The notes beneath the pieces are model-generated. The model was not told the origin of the DNA. It ran no database searches and worked only from the letters and a program-made list of their open reading frames with translations. A DNA stretch of 64,000 bases from contig NZ_FOUS01000011.1 of the NCBI RefSeq assembly GCF_900114915.1, positions 233,259-297,258 of the forward strand, written 5' to 3'. Every line of letters starts with the position of its first letter. Positions within the stretch are counted from its first letter, which is position 1. The position numbers and the translations under genes are program-made. Shown one piece after another: positions 24,472 to 33,051 of this stretch. The DNA is from Bradyrhizobium sp. Rc3b (GTDB lineage Bacteria; Pseudomonadota; Alphaproteobacteria; Rhizobiales; Xanthobacteraceae).

Positions 24472-25299
24472 CTACTTCATCAACCCGAGCCGGCTCGCGC
24501 CGACATAGAGCGAGAGCACAGCAGCGTTCGAGACGTTGAGGCTCTTGATCTCGCCGGGCATGTCGAGCCGCGCCACGACGCTGCAGGTCTCGCGGGTCAA
24601 TTGCCGCAGACCTTTGCCTTCGGCGCCGAGCACCAGCGCGAGCGGCTCGCGCAGCGCGACGTCGCTGAGATCCGCGCTACCTTCGCTGTCCAGCCCGACG
24701 GTCTGGAAGCCGATTTCGTTCAGGGTCGTCAGGGCGCGAGCGAGGTTCTGCACGGTCACAACAGGCACCAGTTCCAGCGCGCCGGAGGCGGCCTTGGCGA
24801 GCACGCCGGTGGCTTCCGGGCTGTGGCGGGCAGTGGTGACGATGGCCTTCACCGCGAACGCTGCGGCGGAGCGCAGGATCGCGCCGACATTGTGCGGGTC
24901 GGTGATCTGGTCGAGCACCAGCACCATGCCTTCTTGCTTCAAGCTCTCGATATCAGGCGAAGGCAGAGGATCGGCTTCCGCAAGCAGGCCCTGATGCACG
25001 GCATCGGGCGAGAGCAGACGGTCGATCTCCTGGGGCCGGACGATCTCGGGCGTGACGCGGGTCTCGATGTTCTCGTCCGCAAGTCGCTTCGCAGCGTTCT
25101 CGGTCAGCGTCAGCTTGCGGATCCGCCGCTCCGGGTTGGCCAGCGCCATGGTGACGGTGTGCCAGCCATAGAGGATGACCGGCCCGTCGGGGTGCGAATC
25201 GCGGTCGCGCCAGGCCGGCCGGCCGCCCGATTTCCCGGGCCTGTTGAAGGGCTTAGCCCCGCCGCGGGGACCCCTAGAGGTGAATTTTTTGTCCTTCAT
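24472..25299 (-). CDS. rlmB: 23S rRNA (guanosine-2'-O-)-methyltransferase, RlmB-like
   Basis: 275 aa from the ATG at 25299 (MKDKKFTSRGPRGG), with a basic disordered N-terminal tail of about 45 residues, then the substrate-binding domain (LYGWHTVTMALANPERRIRKLTLTE) and the SPOUT knot domain. SpoU motifs 1-3 are visible: LVLDQITDPHNVGAILRSA, LALVLGAEGKGLRQL and KSLNVSNAAVLSLY. RlmB methylates G2251 in 23S rRNA; the assignment over other TrmH-family members is by overall resemblance and the G(W/R)H N-domain. tRNA-Tyr follows on the opposite strand, as often in alphaproteobacteria. Confidence 0.85.
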   Translation of the reverse strand: MKDKKFTSRGPRGGAKPFNRPGKSGGRPAWRDRDSHPDGPVILYGWHTVTMALANPERRIRKLTLTENAAKRLADENIETRVTPEIVRPQEIDRLLSPDAVHQGLLAEADPLPSPDIESLKQEGMVLVLDQITDPHNVGAILRSAAAFAVKAIVTTARHSPEATGVLAKAASGALELVPVVTVQNLARALTTLNEIGFQTVGLDSEGSADLSDVALREPLALVLGAEGKGLRQLTRETCSVVARLDMPGEIKSLNVSNAAVLSLYVGASRLGLMK

Positions 25300-25505
25300 G
25301 GGCTCGCTTGTGTCACGGGTCCCGGAATATGGCAATTTGGGTGGCTTGGGAGGCGATTTTAGCTGTTCGCCTCGGTTGACTTTGCCCCACCGGATCGCCC
25401 ATAACCGCGCCCGGTCGCGCCCCCATCCGGGCTGTCGCGGCCTTCACGTTCCATGGCCGTCTTCGGTCGCCGGCAAGGTCCGGCCCGATTGTGCTGCCGT
25501 CGAGC

Positions 25506-25591
25506 GGGGGAGTGTCCCGAGTGGCAAAGGGAGCTGACTGTAAATCAGCCGCCTCATGGCTTCGCAGGTTCGAGTCCTGCCTCCCCCACCA
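25506..25591 (+). tRNA. tRNA-Tyr (anticodon GTA)
   Basis: 86 nt including encoded CCA. Acceptor arms GGGGGAG and CTCCCCC pair fully; the anticodon loop is CTGTAAA; a long variable arm (class II) lies before GCAGGTTCGAGTCCTGC. The last base is also the first base of an 18-bp inverted repeat. Confidence 0.95.
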
Positions 25592-25664
25592 GCCTTCGCT
25601 CGCTTCGCGAGCTGCGGCTCGGCAAGCCAATCCAGAACATCATTCAGCGAAGCGAGCGAAGGCT
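25591..25664. repeat. 18-bp perfect inverted repeat abutting tRNA-Tyr
   Basis: AGCCTTCGCTCGCTTCGC (25591-25608) is matched by its exact reverse complement at 25647-25664, with 38 nt between. The left arm begins at the terminal A of the tRNA CCA. It could fold as a long hairpin in the tRNA precursor or act as a terminator, although no T-run follows. Confidence 0.8.
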
Positions 25665-25803
25665 GCCACGCCGTAGCCGGCAGGCGCAGGCGGGCTGAAC
25701 AGCCCGGATCGATTCCGATCGCGATCACGCACACATCGCAAGAAACAAAAACGCCCGTCCGCATCGCGCGAACGGGCGTCTCGTTAGCTCAACCGATCAG
25801 GGA

Positions 25804-26301
25804 TCAGTAGTAGCGGCGCAGCACGCGGTGGCCGCCGTAGTACGGCGTCGGCGCGTGGCGATGGGCGTAGCCGTAGCGCGGACCATGGCCGTAGTGCACG
25901 CGGGGCAGATAGCCGTAGCGCGGGCCGTAGCCGTAGCGATACGGACGGTAGTACGGGCGGTGATAGGGAGCCACGGCGGCGCGATAGCCGTAGCCGTAAT
26001 TGGCGGGCGCGACGACGGCGTCTTCACGGTAGGTCGGATACGGCGCGAAGGCGCCCGGGCCGGTATAGGTCGGGCCCTGGTTGACGTAGTAGTACTGTGT
26101 GGTCGGCTCGGCGAGACGCTCATAGGCGCCGTAGCCGTAGCCATAGCCGTATCCATAACCATAGCCGCCGCAGCCGGTGTTGCAGCCGGTATAGACCGGC
26201 GCAACCGGCGCGCAGCTGGTGAAGCCGCAGGCCGCAGCGGGCCCGGTGGCGGCGAACATCACGGCAGCCGCCGCAACCAGTCCCGAAATCATTTGACGCA
26301 T
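25804..26301 (-). CDS. Secreted Gly/Tyr-rich repeat protein
   Basis: 165 aa from the ATG at 26301 behind AGGAGAG. Signal peptide MRQMISGLVAAAAVMFAATGPAAA is followed by a short cysteine-containing part (CGFTSCAPVAPVYTGCNTGCGG), then an uninterrupted GYGYGYGYGYGYG run and further RYGYGPRYGYLPRVHYGHGPRYGY repeats. It has four cysteines near the mature N-terminus and an arginine/tyrosine-rich tail. Such proteins are common, fast-evolving envelope or extracellular components in Bradyrhizobium. Function unknown. The coding hexamer repeat could vary in copy number. Confidence 0.75.
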   Translation of the reverse strand: MRQMISGLVAAAAVMFAATGPAAACGFTSCAPVAPVYTGCNTGCGGYGYGYGYGYGYGAYERLAEPTTQYYYVNQGPTYTGPGAFAPYPTYREDAVVAPANYGYGYRAAVAPYHRPYYRPYRYGYGPRYGYLPRVHYGHGPRYGYAHRHAPTPYYGGHRVLRRYY

Positions 26302-26344
26302 TACTCTCTCCTGTTGATTTTCGTTTGTTGAATTTTGACGTTTC

Positions 26345-26830
26345 TTAACCCGGCGGCTTGCCGGGGACTTGGACATGCGGCCGCGGTCGCGGTGGCCGCG
26401 GACGATCGTTGATTTCAGGCGCGAGGATCACCGGCGGCGGATCGACGGGCACGTCCATCTGCGGCGGCAGCGGCGCCGATTGCGCACCCCAGCTCTGGTG
26501 GTAGCTCTCGGCAGGCTTCGGCAATTTTCGGTTCGCGGGCGGCTCGACCTCGAGCCGGCCGTAGCCGGGCCGCAGGCCCAGCGTCGGATAATAATGGCCA
26601 ACGTCGGCAGGCTGCCGCTCGGCGATATAGCGCCCGCCATAGATCGTGGGCTGCACCTGCTGGTTCTTGCCCAGGCCCCAGACACCCTCGACCACAGCAT
26701 AGGACGCGTCGATGTTGTTGATGATGATCGGCACGCCGGGCCGGCCGGGGACAACGATATCGAAGCCGCTGTCGGCAAACGCCGTCGCGGGCAGTCCGAT
26801 CAGAAAGGCAGCGAGCGCCACAACGCGCAT
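26345..26830 (-). CDS. Exported proline-rich hypothetical protein
   Basis: 161 aa with signal peptide MRVVALAAFLIGLPATAFA. The mature part begins DSGFDIVVPGRPGVPIIINNIDASYAVVEG, continues with YGGRYIAE and YYPTLGLRPGYGRLEVEPP, and ends in a proline-rich tail (PVDPPPVILAPEINDRPRPPRPRP). It lies upstream of the Gly/Tyr-rich gene on the same strand with a 43-nt gap, so both may share a transcript and an envelope role. The family is not known to me by name. Confidence 0.7.
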   Translation of the reverse strand: MRVVALAAFLIGLPATAFADSGFDIVVPGRPGVPIIINNIDASYAVVEGVWGLGKNQQVQPTIYGGRYIAERQPADVGHYYPTLGLRPGYGRLEVEPPANRKLPKPAESYHQSWGAQSAPLPPQMDVPVDPPPVILAPEINDRPRPPRPRPHVQVPGKPPG

Positions 26831-27112
26831 GAGGGGGACCCCGGTTATGCGGCGGCAACCTATCCGATCGCGGCGCAGAGAGGGTTAAGGCCCGCTCACC
26901 AAATTCCGGTAAGCCTAATGTGTAAGGATTGCGCGCCACTCAAATGCTGCAAGGCGGACTAGCGAAGCATTAACGGCATGGGGCTTCGCCAAGCGGAACC
27001 GCGGCTGCTCACATCGGTTTGACCGCCGCTTGCGAGAAAATCCACCGGTTTCATCGGAACGTCCGGCGCCGCAAGCGTTTAGCCCCCGTCAACAAGATGG
27101 GAGCCAACAACC

Positions 27113-27607
27113 ATGAACATCAAACTTCTTGGAGCGACGGCGATTGCGGCGACCATGCTGGCAGGCTCGGCAATGGCGCAGGCGGTCGTCAACGAACCCG
27201 GACGCTGCTCGGCGCAATTCCCCAACGCCAATTGCCAGAATCTCGGCCCCGGCAATCCCTACACCGATCGCGGATCGCGCCATCGCCGCGTGTCGTATCG
27301 TCAAACCAATTCCTACCGTCAGGCCAATGGCGACTGGAATAATGACTGGAACAGGAGCCGCACCGGCTTCTGGCCGACCGACGTCGCAGCCGGCGTAGCC
27401 GGCGCTGCGATCGGCACCGCGGGCGCGATTGCCAGCGCGCCGTTCCGCGCCTGGGACAATTCCTACGCCTACGACAATTCGTGGGACAACCGCGGCTGGG
27501 ACAATCGTGGCTGGGACACCCGCACCTACGCCCAGCGTAACGGCTTCGTCTGTACGCCCGGCACCTGGTTCAAGGGCGCAGACGGCCGCCGGCACATCTG
27601 CCAGTAA
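27113..27607 (+). CDS. Secreted Asn/Trp-repeat protein
   Basis: 164 aa, ATG at 27113 behind GGGAGCC. Signal peptide MNIKLLGATAIAATMLAGSAMAQ. The mature protein has CSAQFPNANCQNLGPGNPYTDRGSRHRR, a hydrophobic glycine-zipper-like segment DVAAGVAGAAIGTAGAIASAPFRAWD, WDN-type repeats (DNSWDNRGWDNRGWD) and a C-terminal CTPGTWFKGADGRRHICQ. The same C-terminal style occurs in several small Bradyrhizobium secreted proteins. Two GGAAC motifs lie upstream (26995 and 27056), each only approximately followed by a CGTT box, so stress-sigma control is uncertain. Confidence 0.7.
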   Translation: MNIKLLGATAIAATMLAGSAMAQAVVNEPGRCSAQFPNANCQNLGPGNPYTDRGSRHRRVSYRQTNSYRQANGDWNNDWNRSRTGFWPTDVAAGVAGAAIGTAGAIASAPFRAWDNSYAYDNSWDNRGWDNRGWDTRTYAQRNGFVCTPGTWFKGADGRRHICQ

Positions 27608-27630
27608 GGCGGTCTAAATCGATGCGAGAG

Positions 27631-27656
27631 ATCAGGCGGCCTTCGGGCCGCCTGAT
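27631..27656 (+). terminator. Stem-loop terminator
   Basis: ATCAGGCGGCC, loop TTCG, GGCCGCCTGAT: an 11-bp perfect stem 24 nt after the secreted Asn/Trp-repeat gene. The T-run is weak, so termination may be partial. Confidence 0.7.
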
Positions 27657-27771
27657 TCATGTCTGCGGCCACGACGTTTCCGGTTGTGGCGCTTTCCGAT
27701 CAAGTCTGGTATTGCGGCGCGCAACGGGTGGACACCCCGGCCCATGCCGGCCCTGCCCGCCTCCAGGCGTC

Positions 27772-27846
27772 GCCGGCTTAGCTCAGCGGTAGAGCAGCGG
27801 TTTTGTAAACCGAAGGTCGGGGGTTCAATCCCCTCAGCCGGCACCA
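27772..27846 (+). tRNA. tRNA-Thr (anticodon TGT)
   Basis: 75 nt including encoded CCA; acceptor arms GCCGGCT and AGCCGGC, D-arm GCTC/GAGC, anticodon loop TTTGTAA, T-arm GGGGGTTCAATCCCC. One G-A mismatch closes the far end of the anticodon stem. Confidence 0.93.
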
Positions 27847-27864
27847 GCGTCCGACGCTCAGCTC

Positions 27865-28278
27865 TCAGCTCGAATGCTTCGGCGCGCTGCCTTGCTGGAA
27901 ATGCTCAGCGCCTGACATCTCCACCCAGCCGTGTTTCGACTGCTCGAACACCGATCTGATCGGCGGCGGAAAATCCGGATTTGCGATCGCGCCGACGGCA
28001 ACGCCGATCATCGCAGGCAAATTCTCGGCTTGCCAATAAACCGTCGAGCCGCAGTCGGGACAAAAATAGCTGCGGACCTTGCCGCCGCTCGCCGCCGTCC
28101 GGACGTAGGGCTTTGGCGTCCCTGTAATCGTGACGGTCTCCACCGGATAGAAGGCGCCGACGCCGAACGGCGCGCCGGTTCGTCGCTGACAATCAACACA
28201 ATGACAGGCGACGACGAGGCGCGATGGTTCCGGAAGCGACAGCGCGAGAGCACCGCAGCTGCATCTGGCATCGATCAT
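27865..28278 (-). CDS. GFA-family zinc protein (glutathione-dependent formaldehyde-activating-like)
   Basis: 137 aa from the ATG at 28278 with GAGGAGAG upstream. Zinc ligands typical of the family are present: CSC at residues 6-8, CHCVDC at 25-30 and FCPDCGS with Cys73/Cys76. FEQSKHGWVEM near the end is also common to the family. GFA-like proteins are often annotated as S-(hydroxymethyl)glutathione synthases, but most, including this one, have no proven activity. It stands alone, followed upstream by a repeat element. Confidence 0.88.
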   Translation of the reverse strand: MIDARCSCGALALSLPEPSRLVVACHCVDCQRRTGAPFGVGAFYPVETVTITGTPKPYVRTAASGGKVRSYFCPDCGSTVYWQAENLPAMIGVAVGAIANPDFPPPIRSVFEQSKHGWVEMSGAEHFQQGSAPKHSS

Positions 28279-28344
28279 CGAATTCTCTCCTCGTTGGTCG
28301 GGATGCAAGTTGAAAGGGAGGCGTCGATGACGAGGTTGACGAAG

Positions 28345-28500
28345 CAGCCCCGACCTCCCCGGACGCAGTGCAGCGCCTCTTCGGCGCTGCGCTGCAGAGC
28401 CGGGGCCCATCGCGCCACATTCCTCCGTGCCGCTTTCTGGGTCCCGGCTCAGCGCCGCAACGCTGAAGGCGTTGCAGCGCGTCCGGGACACGAGAGCGAA
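28345..28500 (+). repeat. Dispersed intergenic repeat, copy 1
   Basis: GC-rich element between the GFA and quinohaemoprotein genes. Its right end (28473-28498) is identical over 26 nt to 44858-44883, and the whole unit is closely matched in inverted orientation at 63140-63292 (shared blocks include GCAGCGCCTCTTCGGCG and GCAGAGCCGGGGCCCA). It contains internal dyads and no ORF. Confidence 0.8.
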
Positions 28501-28510
28501 CTCGTGACGC

Positions 28511-30343
28511 TCACTCCGTCCCCACCTCGAACGCCAGCAGCACGTTGCCGGCGACGCCGCTCCATTGGCCGTAGCCGGAATTGGTGTAAAGCATGCCGCC
28601 GGCGATGACCGGCCCGGGGCCGTCGATCGCGCCGCCATGGGCGGGGACGCCGTTCACGGCCTTGAAATCCTGCGCGGTGTCGAACTCCCAGAGCAGCTTG
28701 CCGTCGGTGGCATAGGCGCGCAGGAAGCCGCTGACGCCGCCGGAGAACACCACGCCCGGGATCAGGCTCACTGCCGCCGAGAGCGCGGGGCTGCATTTGG
28801 GGCGGTCGCCGCAGGCGACCGGCGGCACTTCCATCGCGATCTTGCCGCTGGCGAGGTCAAGTCCGAACAGGCCGCCGCCTTGCGTGGAATCGAGCTGCCG
28901 CGTGCCGTCACGCATGAAGCGTACGTCGGAGTTGGCGACATAGATGCGCTCGCCGTCCGCGGCCGAGCCCCATTCGCTGCCGCCGAGCGCACCGCCCTTC
29001 CCGATCCGGGTCTGCCACAGGATCTTGCCGCCGTCGTCGGGATCGAGCGCGTGCACGACGCCGGATTTCTGCGCGATGACGAGCACGCGTCTGCCGTCGC
29101 GCAAGGTCACGAGGATCGGCGACTGGCCGAAATCGTGATCGGGTCCGTGATCCTCGGGACAATTGGACTTGTCCGCAGTGAAGCATGCCACGACAAAGGC
29201 ATCCTTCGGCGTCGCCTGCTGCTTCCAGAGCAGCTTCCCGGTCGCAAGCTCGAAAGCGAGGATCGCGTCGGCGGTTACCGCCGGCGGGTTCGAGTATGAA
29301 TTGCTGGTCGCGACATAGACGGCGCCCCGCTTCGGATCGATCGTCGGCGCCGACCAGATCGCGGCGCCGGACGGACCGAACAGCTGCGTGCCCCTCGCAC
29401 TCTTGCCGGTCGGATGCGGCACTTCCGGAATCGTATAGGCCTGCCAGACCAGCTTGCCGGTCGCCGCGTCCAGCGCCACCACGCTGCCGCGGAAGGTGCA
29501 GCATTCGTAGCTGGCCTGCGAGCCGGCCGCTTCCTCGATCGAGGACACCGGCACGTAGAGCACGCCGGAATGCAGCGTCGGCGCACCGGTGATGCGCGCG
29601 GCCGCATGCTCCTCGACCTTCGTTTTCCAGATCAGCGCGCCGGTCAGCGCGTTCACGGCGTAGACGTTGGCGCGCAAATCGCCGAAGAAGATCGCGAACT
29701 GGTCGGAGCCAGGAAGCGGCGCAAAGCTGATCGCGGCGCGCACCGCCGCATCGATCGCCAGCGTCCACAGCGTGCAGCCGCTGCGCGCGTCGAGCGCGTG
29801 CACCTTGCGATCGGTGCCGCCGATGAACAGCATTCCGCCCACGATGGTCGGCGGCGCAAACGACACCGAGGCGCCGGGGAATGCATAGGCCCATTTCAAC
29901 CGCAGGCGCGGTACCTGTTCCGCCGTCAGCCCCGCCATGTCGGCGGGCTGGAATCGGCTGTTGTTGGTGTCGACGCCCCATCCGTTCCAGCGCGGACCGT
30001 CAAGGGCTTGCGGAAAACCGCTGGCCTGCTGCGTACAACGACCTTCCGCGTCGGCCGCAACGCCGCCGGTCGCGATCTTGCCGGTGACGAAGGACGCTAT
30101 CGCGCGGCGTTCCGCGTCGCTGCGATCCTTTGCCATCGCCGCCATGCTGCCGGAGGTCAACGCCGCCAGCACATGGTCGAACGACATCGCCTGTAGGGCG
30201 CCGCGGCCCGGCACGCGGGTCTGCACATCGCCGTCGTGGCATTGCGCGCAATGCGCGGCATAGAGCGCGGCCCCCTCCTGCTGGGCCAGCGCCGGCGCGC
30301 TGCACCAGATCAACAACGCGGCCAGGACAGCACGTGCTCTCAT
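28511..30343 (-). CDS. Quinohaemoprotein, polyvinyl-alcohol-dehydrogenase-like
   Basis: 610 aa from the ATG at 30343 with GGAG upstream. Signal peptide MRARAVLAALLIWCSAPALA, then a cytochrome c domain with haem motif CAQCH (Cys32, Cys35, His36), followed by a PQQ beta propeller: WNGWGVDTNNSRFQP, FIGGTDRKVHALDA, a YECCTFRGSVVALDA vicinal-cysteine strand and LLWEFDTAQDF at the end. N-terminal haem plus C-terminal PQQ propeller is the order seen in PVA dehydrogenase (PvaA), not in methanol-type dehydrogenases, which carry haem at the C-terminus. It is a periplasmic alcohol oxidase of uncertain substrate. Confidence 0.83.
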   Translation of the reverse strand: MRARAVLAALLIWCSAPALAQQEGAALYAAHCAQCHDGDVQTRVPGRGALQAMSFDHVLAALTSGSMAAMAKDRSDAERRAIASFVTGKIATGGVAADAEGRCTQQASGFPQALDGPRWNGWGVDTNNSRFQPADMAGLTAEQVPRLRLKWAYAFPGASVSFAPPTIVGGMLFIGGTDRKVHALDARSGCTLWTLAIDAAVRAAISFAPLPGSDQFAIFFGDLRANVYAVNALTGALIWKTKVEEHAAARITGAPTLHSGVLYVPVSSIEEAAGSQASYECCTFRGSVVALDAATGKLVWQAYTIPEVPHPTGKSARGTQLFGPSGAAIWSAPTIDPKRGAVYVATSNSYSNPPAVTADAILAFELATGKLLWKQQATPKDAFVVACFTADKSNCPEDHGPDHDFGQSPILVTLRDGRRVLVIAQKSGVVHALDPDDGGKILWQTRIGKGGALGGSEWGSAADGERIYVANSDVRFMRDGTRQLDSTQGGGLFGLDLASGKIAMEVPPVACGDRPKCSPALSAAVSLIPGVVFSGGVSGFLRAYATDGKLLWEFDTAQDFKAVNGVPAHGGAIDGPGPVIAGGMLYTNSGYGQWSGVAGNVLLAFEVGTE

Positions 30344-30442
30344 GGTGGGCTCCGGCAGGTCACCGCAATACGAGATCGCTACACAACCCAAAGTCTATCG
30401 CCGGGGCGATCACTGATGCAATGGACGTTCCGCCCGCAGCTG

Positions 30443-31156
30443 TCACACATCCGTGGCCGTGCGGACGCGACCCGGCAACTCATCCAGCCGCCAGAGCCCG
30501 AGGCTCTTGTCGCGCCAGCCGCCATCGCCCTCCTCACAGCGCTCGTCGATCAATTCGCGCGGCGCCGGCCAGTCGAACGGCGCCGTCGTCATATTGAGGG
30601 CGCGCCAGTCGCCATCCTCGCAATCGCGGTTTTCCTCCCACTCCGGAAACGTCGTGGCGAGCAGGAATTGCGCGCCGCTCTCGCGAAAGCGGGCGATCAC
30701 GCGGGCGATGTTCTGAAAACACAGATGCACCAGGCAGTCCCGGCACAGGATCAGATCGGCGCGCGGCAATGCATCGCACGTGATATCGGCCACCAGGAAT
30801 CGGCCGGACAATTCGCCGCGCGCCGCACGCGCGTTGTTGGTCTCGATCAGCGACCGCACGATGTCGATGCCGATGTAATCGAGATCGAGATTGAGGCGGC
30901 CGATCCAACCGGCATCGCCGCAGGGCGCATCGAGCAGCGAGCGCGCGCCGAGCCGCTGCAGCAGCGGCGGCAACGCGTCCCGGATCGCGGCAGTCGCGGG
31001 GTCCTCCGAGCCGAGGCCGGACACCGAACTGGCCGCCCCCCAAAGGTTCGTCCTCTCGATCCGCTCGAACCGCGCGGCGAGATCTAGCCCTGAGAAGTTG
31101 TCGCGGTCGGCGACGAAGCGTTCGTGGGCGAGCACGGGAGGACGATTGGAGATCAT
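30443..31156 (-). CDS. Class I SAM-dependent methyltransferase
   Basis: 237 aa from the ATG at 31156; a TTG 33 nt upstream is a weaker alternative. Motif I SLLDAPCGDAGWIG, motif II DYIGIDIVRSLI, motif III-like ADLILCRDCLVHLCF and post-motif LLATTFPEWEEN show a Rossmann methyltransferase. The N-terminal FERIERTNLWG and the acidic CRDCLVHL are typical of a bacterial family of unknown acceptor. Divergent from a 36-aa membrane peptide gene. Confidence 0.85.
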   Translation of the reverse strand: MISNRPPVLAHERFVADRDNFSGLDLAARFERIERTNLWGAASSVSGLGSEDPATAAIRDALPPLLQRLGARSLLDAPCGDAGWIGRLNLDLDYIGIDIVRSLIETNNARAARGELSGRFLVADITCDALPRADLILCRDCLVHLCFQNIARVIARFRESGAQFLLATTFPEWEENRDCEDGDWRALNMTTAPFDWPAPRELIDERCEEGDGGWRDKSLGLWRLDELPGRVRTATDV

Positions 31157-31209
31157 GGGATCGGACTCAAGGTCGAGATTCCGGTGCAAACACGCTATAC
31201 TCGCGTCCG

Positions 31210-31320
31210 ATGCGCTCGACCACCCCGACAGAGAAGGCCAAGATCGTCGCCGGCGCGATAACGGCCGTCGTCATGACGGCCGTGTTGTTCGTGTTCGTGC
31301 TCGGTTTCCTGCTGGCGTGA
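31210..31320 (+). CDS. 36-aa single-pass membrane peptide
   Basis: ATG 31210 to TGA 31320 encodes MRSTTPTEKAKIVAGAI, then a strongly hydrophobic helix ending VLFVFVLGFLLA. A positive N-tail followed by one helix predicts a tail-in membrane peptide. TATACT at about 31196 lies just upstream, and there is no Shine-Dalgarno, so translation would be leaderless or weak. It sits between divergent and convergent neighbours without overlap. Too short for usual gene callers. Confidence 0.5.
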   Translation: MRSTTPTEKAKIVAGAITAVVMTAVLFVFVLGFLLA

Positions 31321-31353
31321 TCGAGGGCGCGGCGTGAAAGCCGCCGCGCACAC

Positions 31354-33051
31354 TCAGGCCGTACGCACCGTCCGCAGGAATTTCCCGACCTCGTCCTTGA
31401 GGCGGTTGCTGTCGGTCGCCAGCATCTTGGCGGTCGAGAGCACCTGCGAGGAGGCCGAGCCGGTCTCGGCCGCGCCGCGCTGCACGTCGGTGATGTTCGT
31501 GGAGACCTGCTGGGTGCCGTGAGCGGCCTGCTGGACGTTGCGCGAGATCTCCTGGGTCGCGGCACCCTGCTCCTCGACGGCCGCGGCAATGGTCGAAGAC
31601 ACCTCCGACAGCCGCTCGATGGTCATCGAGATATCGCGGATCGCGTTGACGGATTCCTGGGTCGCGGTCTGAATGCCGGAGATCTGCTGGCTGATCTCGC
31701 CGGTCGCCTTCGCGGTCTGCTCGGCCAGCGTCTTCACCTCAGAAGCGACGACCGCGAAACCGCGGCCGGCCTCGCCCGCCCGCGCCGCTTCGATCGTGGC
31801 GTTCAGTGCCAAAAGGTTGGTCTGGCCGGCAATGGTGTTGATGAGCTCGACGACGTCGCCGATCCGCGTCGCGGCAACCGAGAGCTCACTGACCCGCTCC
31901 GTCGTGGTACGGGCCTGGGCGACGGCTTCGCCCGCCATTCGCGCGGATTCCTGCACCTGCCGGCTGATCTCGTTGACCGAGGAGGACAGCTCCTCCGTGG
32001 CGGTCGCGACCGACTGCACGTTGCCGGTGGCTTCGCCGGACGCGACTGCGACGACCGAGGTCAGCTCCTGCGCGCGCTGCGCGGTGGTCGCCAGCGTCGA
32101 GGACGATGCTTCGAGCTCGGTGGAGGCGGATCCGACGGTGTCGATGATCTCGCCGACTGCACGTTCAAAGCCATCGGCGAGGTTGACCATGTCGCGGCGG
32201 CGTTGCTCGGCAGCCTGCTTCTCGGCTTCGAGCTGTGCAGCCTTGAGGCGCTCGACTTCCAGTGCATTGGTCTTGAACACTTCGACCGTCTTGGCCATGT
32301 CGCCGATCTCGTCGCGCCGGTCCTTCTCGGGCACCTCGGTCTTGAGATCGTTGCGGGCAAGTCCCTCCATGGCGAGCTTGAGCCGGGCGATCGGCTGCGA
32401 CATCGCCTTGAGGCCGATGAACAGCGCGATCGCGATGCCCAGGATCAGGCCGCCGGCGCTGACGCCGATCACGGTCCAGGTCGCGGCGTGGGCGTCGCGG
32501 TTGATGGCGTCCTTGCGCTTGGCGACGACCTGACCGGTTTCGGTCGTGAACTTGGCGATGCGCAGCAGGGCCGCATCGATCAGGGGATCGCACTCCTTGT
32601 GCGCGCGTTCGGCTGCCCTGACGTTCTCTTCCGTGCTGCTGGCCTGTGAGCCGGCCTGGAGCACCGGATCGCAGCCGATGAAAGCGGCTTTCAACTGGTC
32701 GCCGATGCTCCTCAGCTCGCCGGCACGCGATGGATCGTCCTGCTCGGCCGCATCAAGGAATTGACGGATTTCGTCGCGGTTCTGGGTCGCGGTCTTGAGG
32801 CGTTTGGCATTGCCCGCCTCGGTTGCCTCAGTGAACACCGCATAGAGCGCCGCGTGGTAGGTCTCGGCGCGGCGCTGGGCGCGGGTGAGGTTGAGAGCCG
32901 AGGATTGCGCGGCGGAGAGCTCGCCGAAACCGTCGACGGTCGCGGAAAGTTCGCGCACGCCAAAGGCCGCGACGGCGATCATCGCACACCCCATCACGGT
33001 CACGATCAACGCGACCTTCCAGACGATCTTCAGATTGTTCAAAAAGCTCAT
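31354..33051 (-). CDS. Methyl-accepting chemotaxis protein
   Basis: 565 aa. Membrane helix about 12-35 (KVALIVTVMGCAMIAVAAFG), a helical periplasmic region to about 195 (4-helix-bundle type, with NLTRAQRRAETYHAALYAVF), second helix about 195-218 (VIGVSAGGLILGIAIALFIG), HAMP domain with GDMAKTVEVFKTNA, then a long MCP signalling coil with the hairpin tip around LLALNATIEAARAGEAGRGFAVVASEVK. No CheB/CheR-binding pentapeptide is seen at the C-terminus. No che genes lie nearby, so it feeds a chemotaxis system encoded elsewhere. Confidence 0.93.
   Translation of the reverse strand: MSFLNNLKIVWKVALIVTVMGCAMIAVAAFGVRELSATVDGFGELSAAQSSALNLTRAQRRAETYHAALYAVFTEATEAGNAKRLKTATQNRDEIRQFLDAAEQDDPSRAGELRSIGDQLKAAFIGCDPVLQAGSQASSTEENVRAAERAHKECDPLIDAALLRIAKFTTETGQVVAKRKDAINRDAHAATWTVIGVSAGGLILGIAIALFIGLKAMSQPIARLKLAMEGLARNDLKTEVPEKDRRDEIGDMAKTVEVFKTNALEVERLKAAQLEAEKQAAEQRRRDMVNLADGFERAVGEIIDTVGSASTELEASSSTLATTAQRAQELTSVVAVASGEATGNVQSVATATEELSSSVNEISRQVQESARMAGEAVAQARTTTERVSELSVAATRIGDVVELINTIAGQTNLLALNATIEAARAGEAGRGFAVVASEVKTLAEQTAKATGEISQQISGIQTATQESVNAIRDISMTIERLSEVSSTIAAAVEEQGAATQEISRNVQQAAHGTQQVSTNITDVQRGAAETGSASSQVLSTAKMLATDSNRLKDEVGKFLRTVRTA

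Noticed and set aside
26995..27079. EcfG promoters before the Asn/Trp-repeat gene
   Set aside because: GGAAC motifs occur, but the second boxes deviate or lie at a 15-nt spacing; not close enough to consensus to claim.
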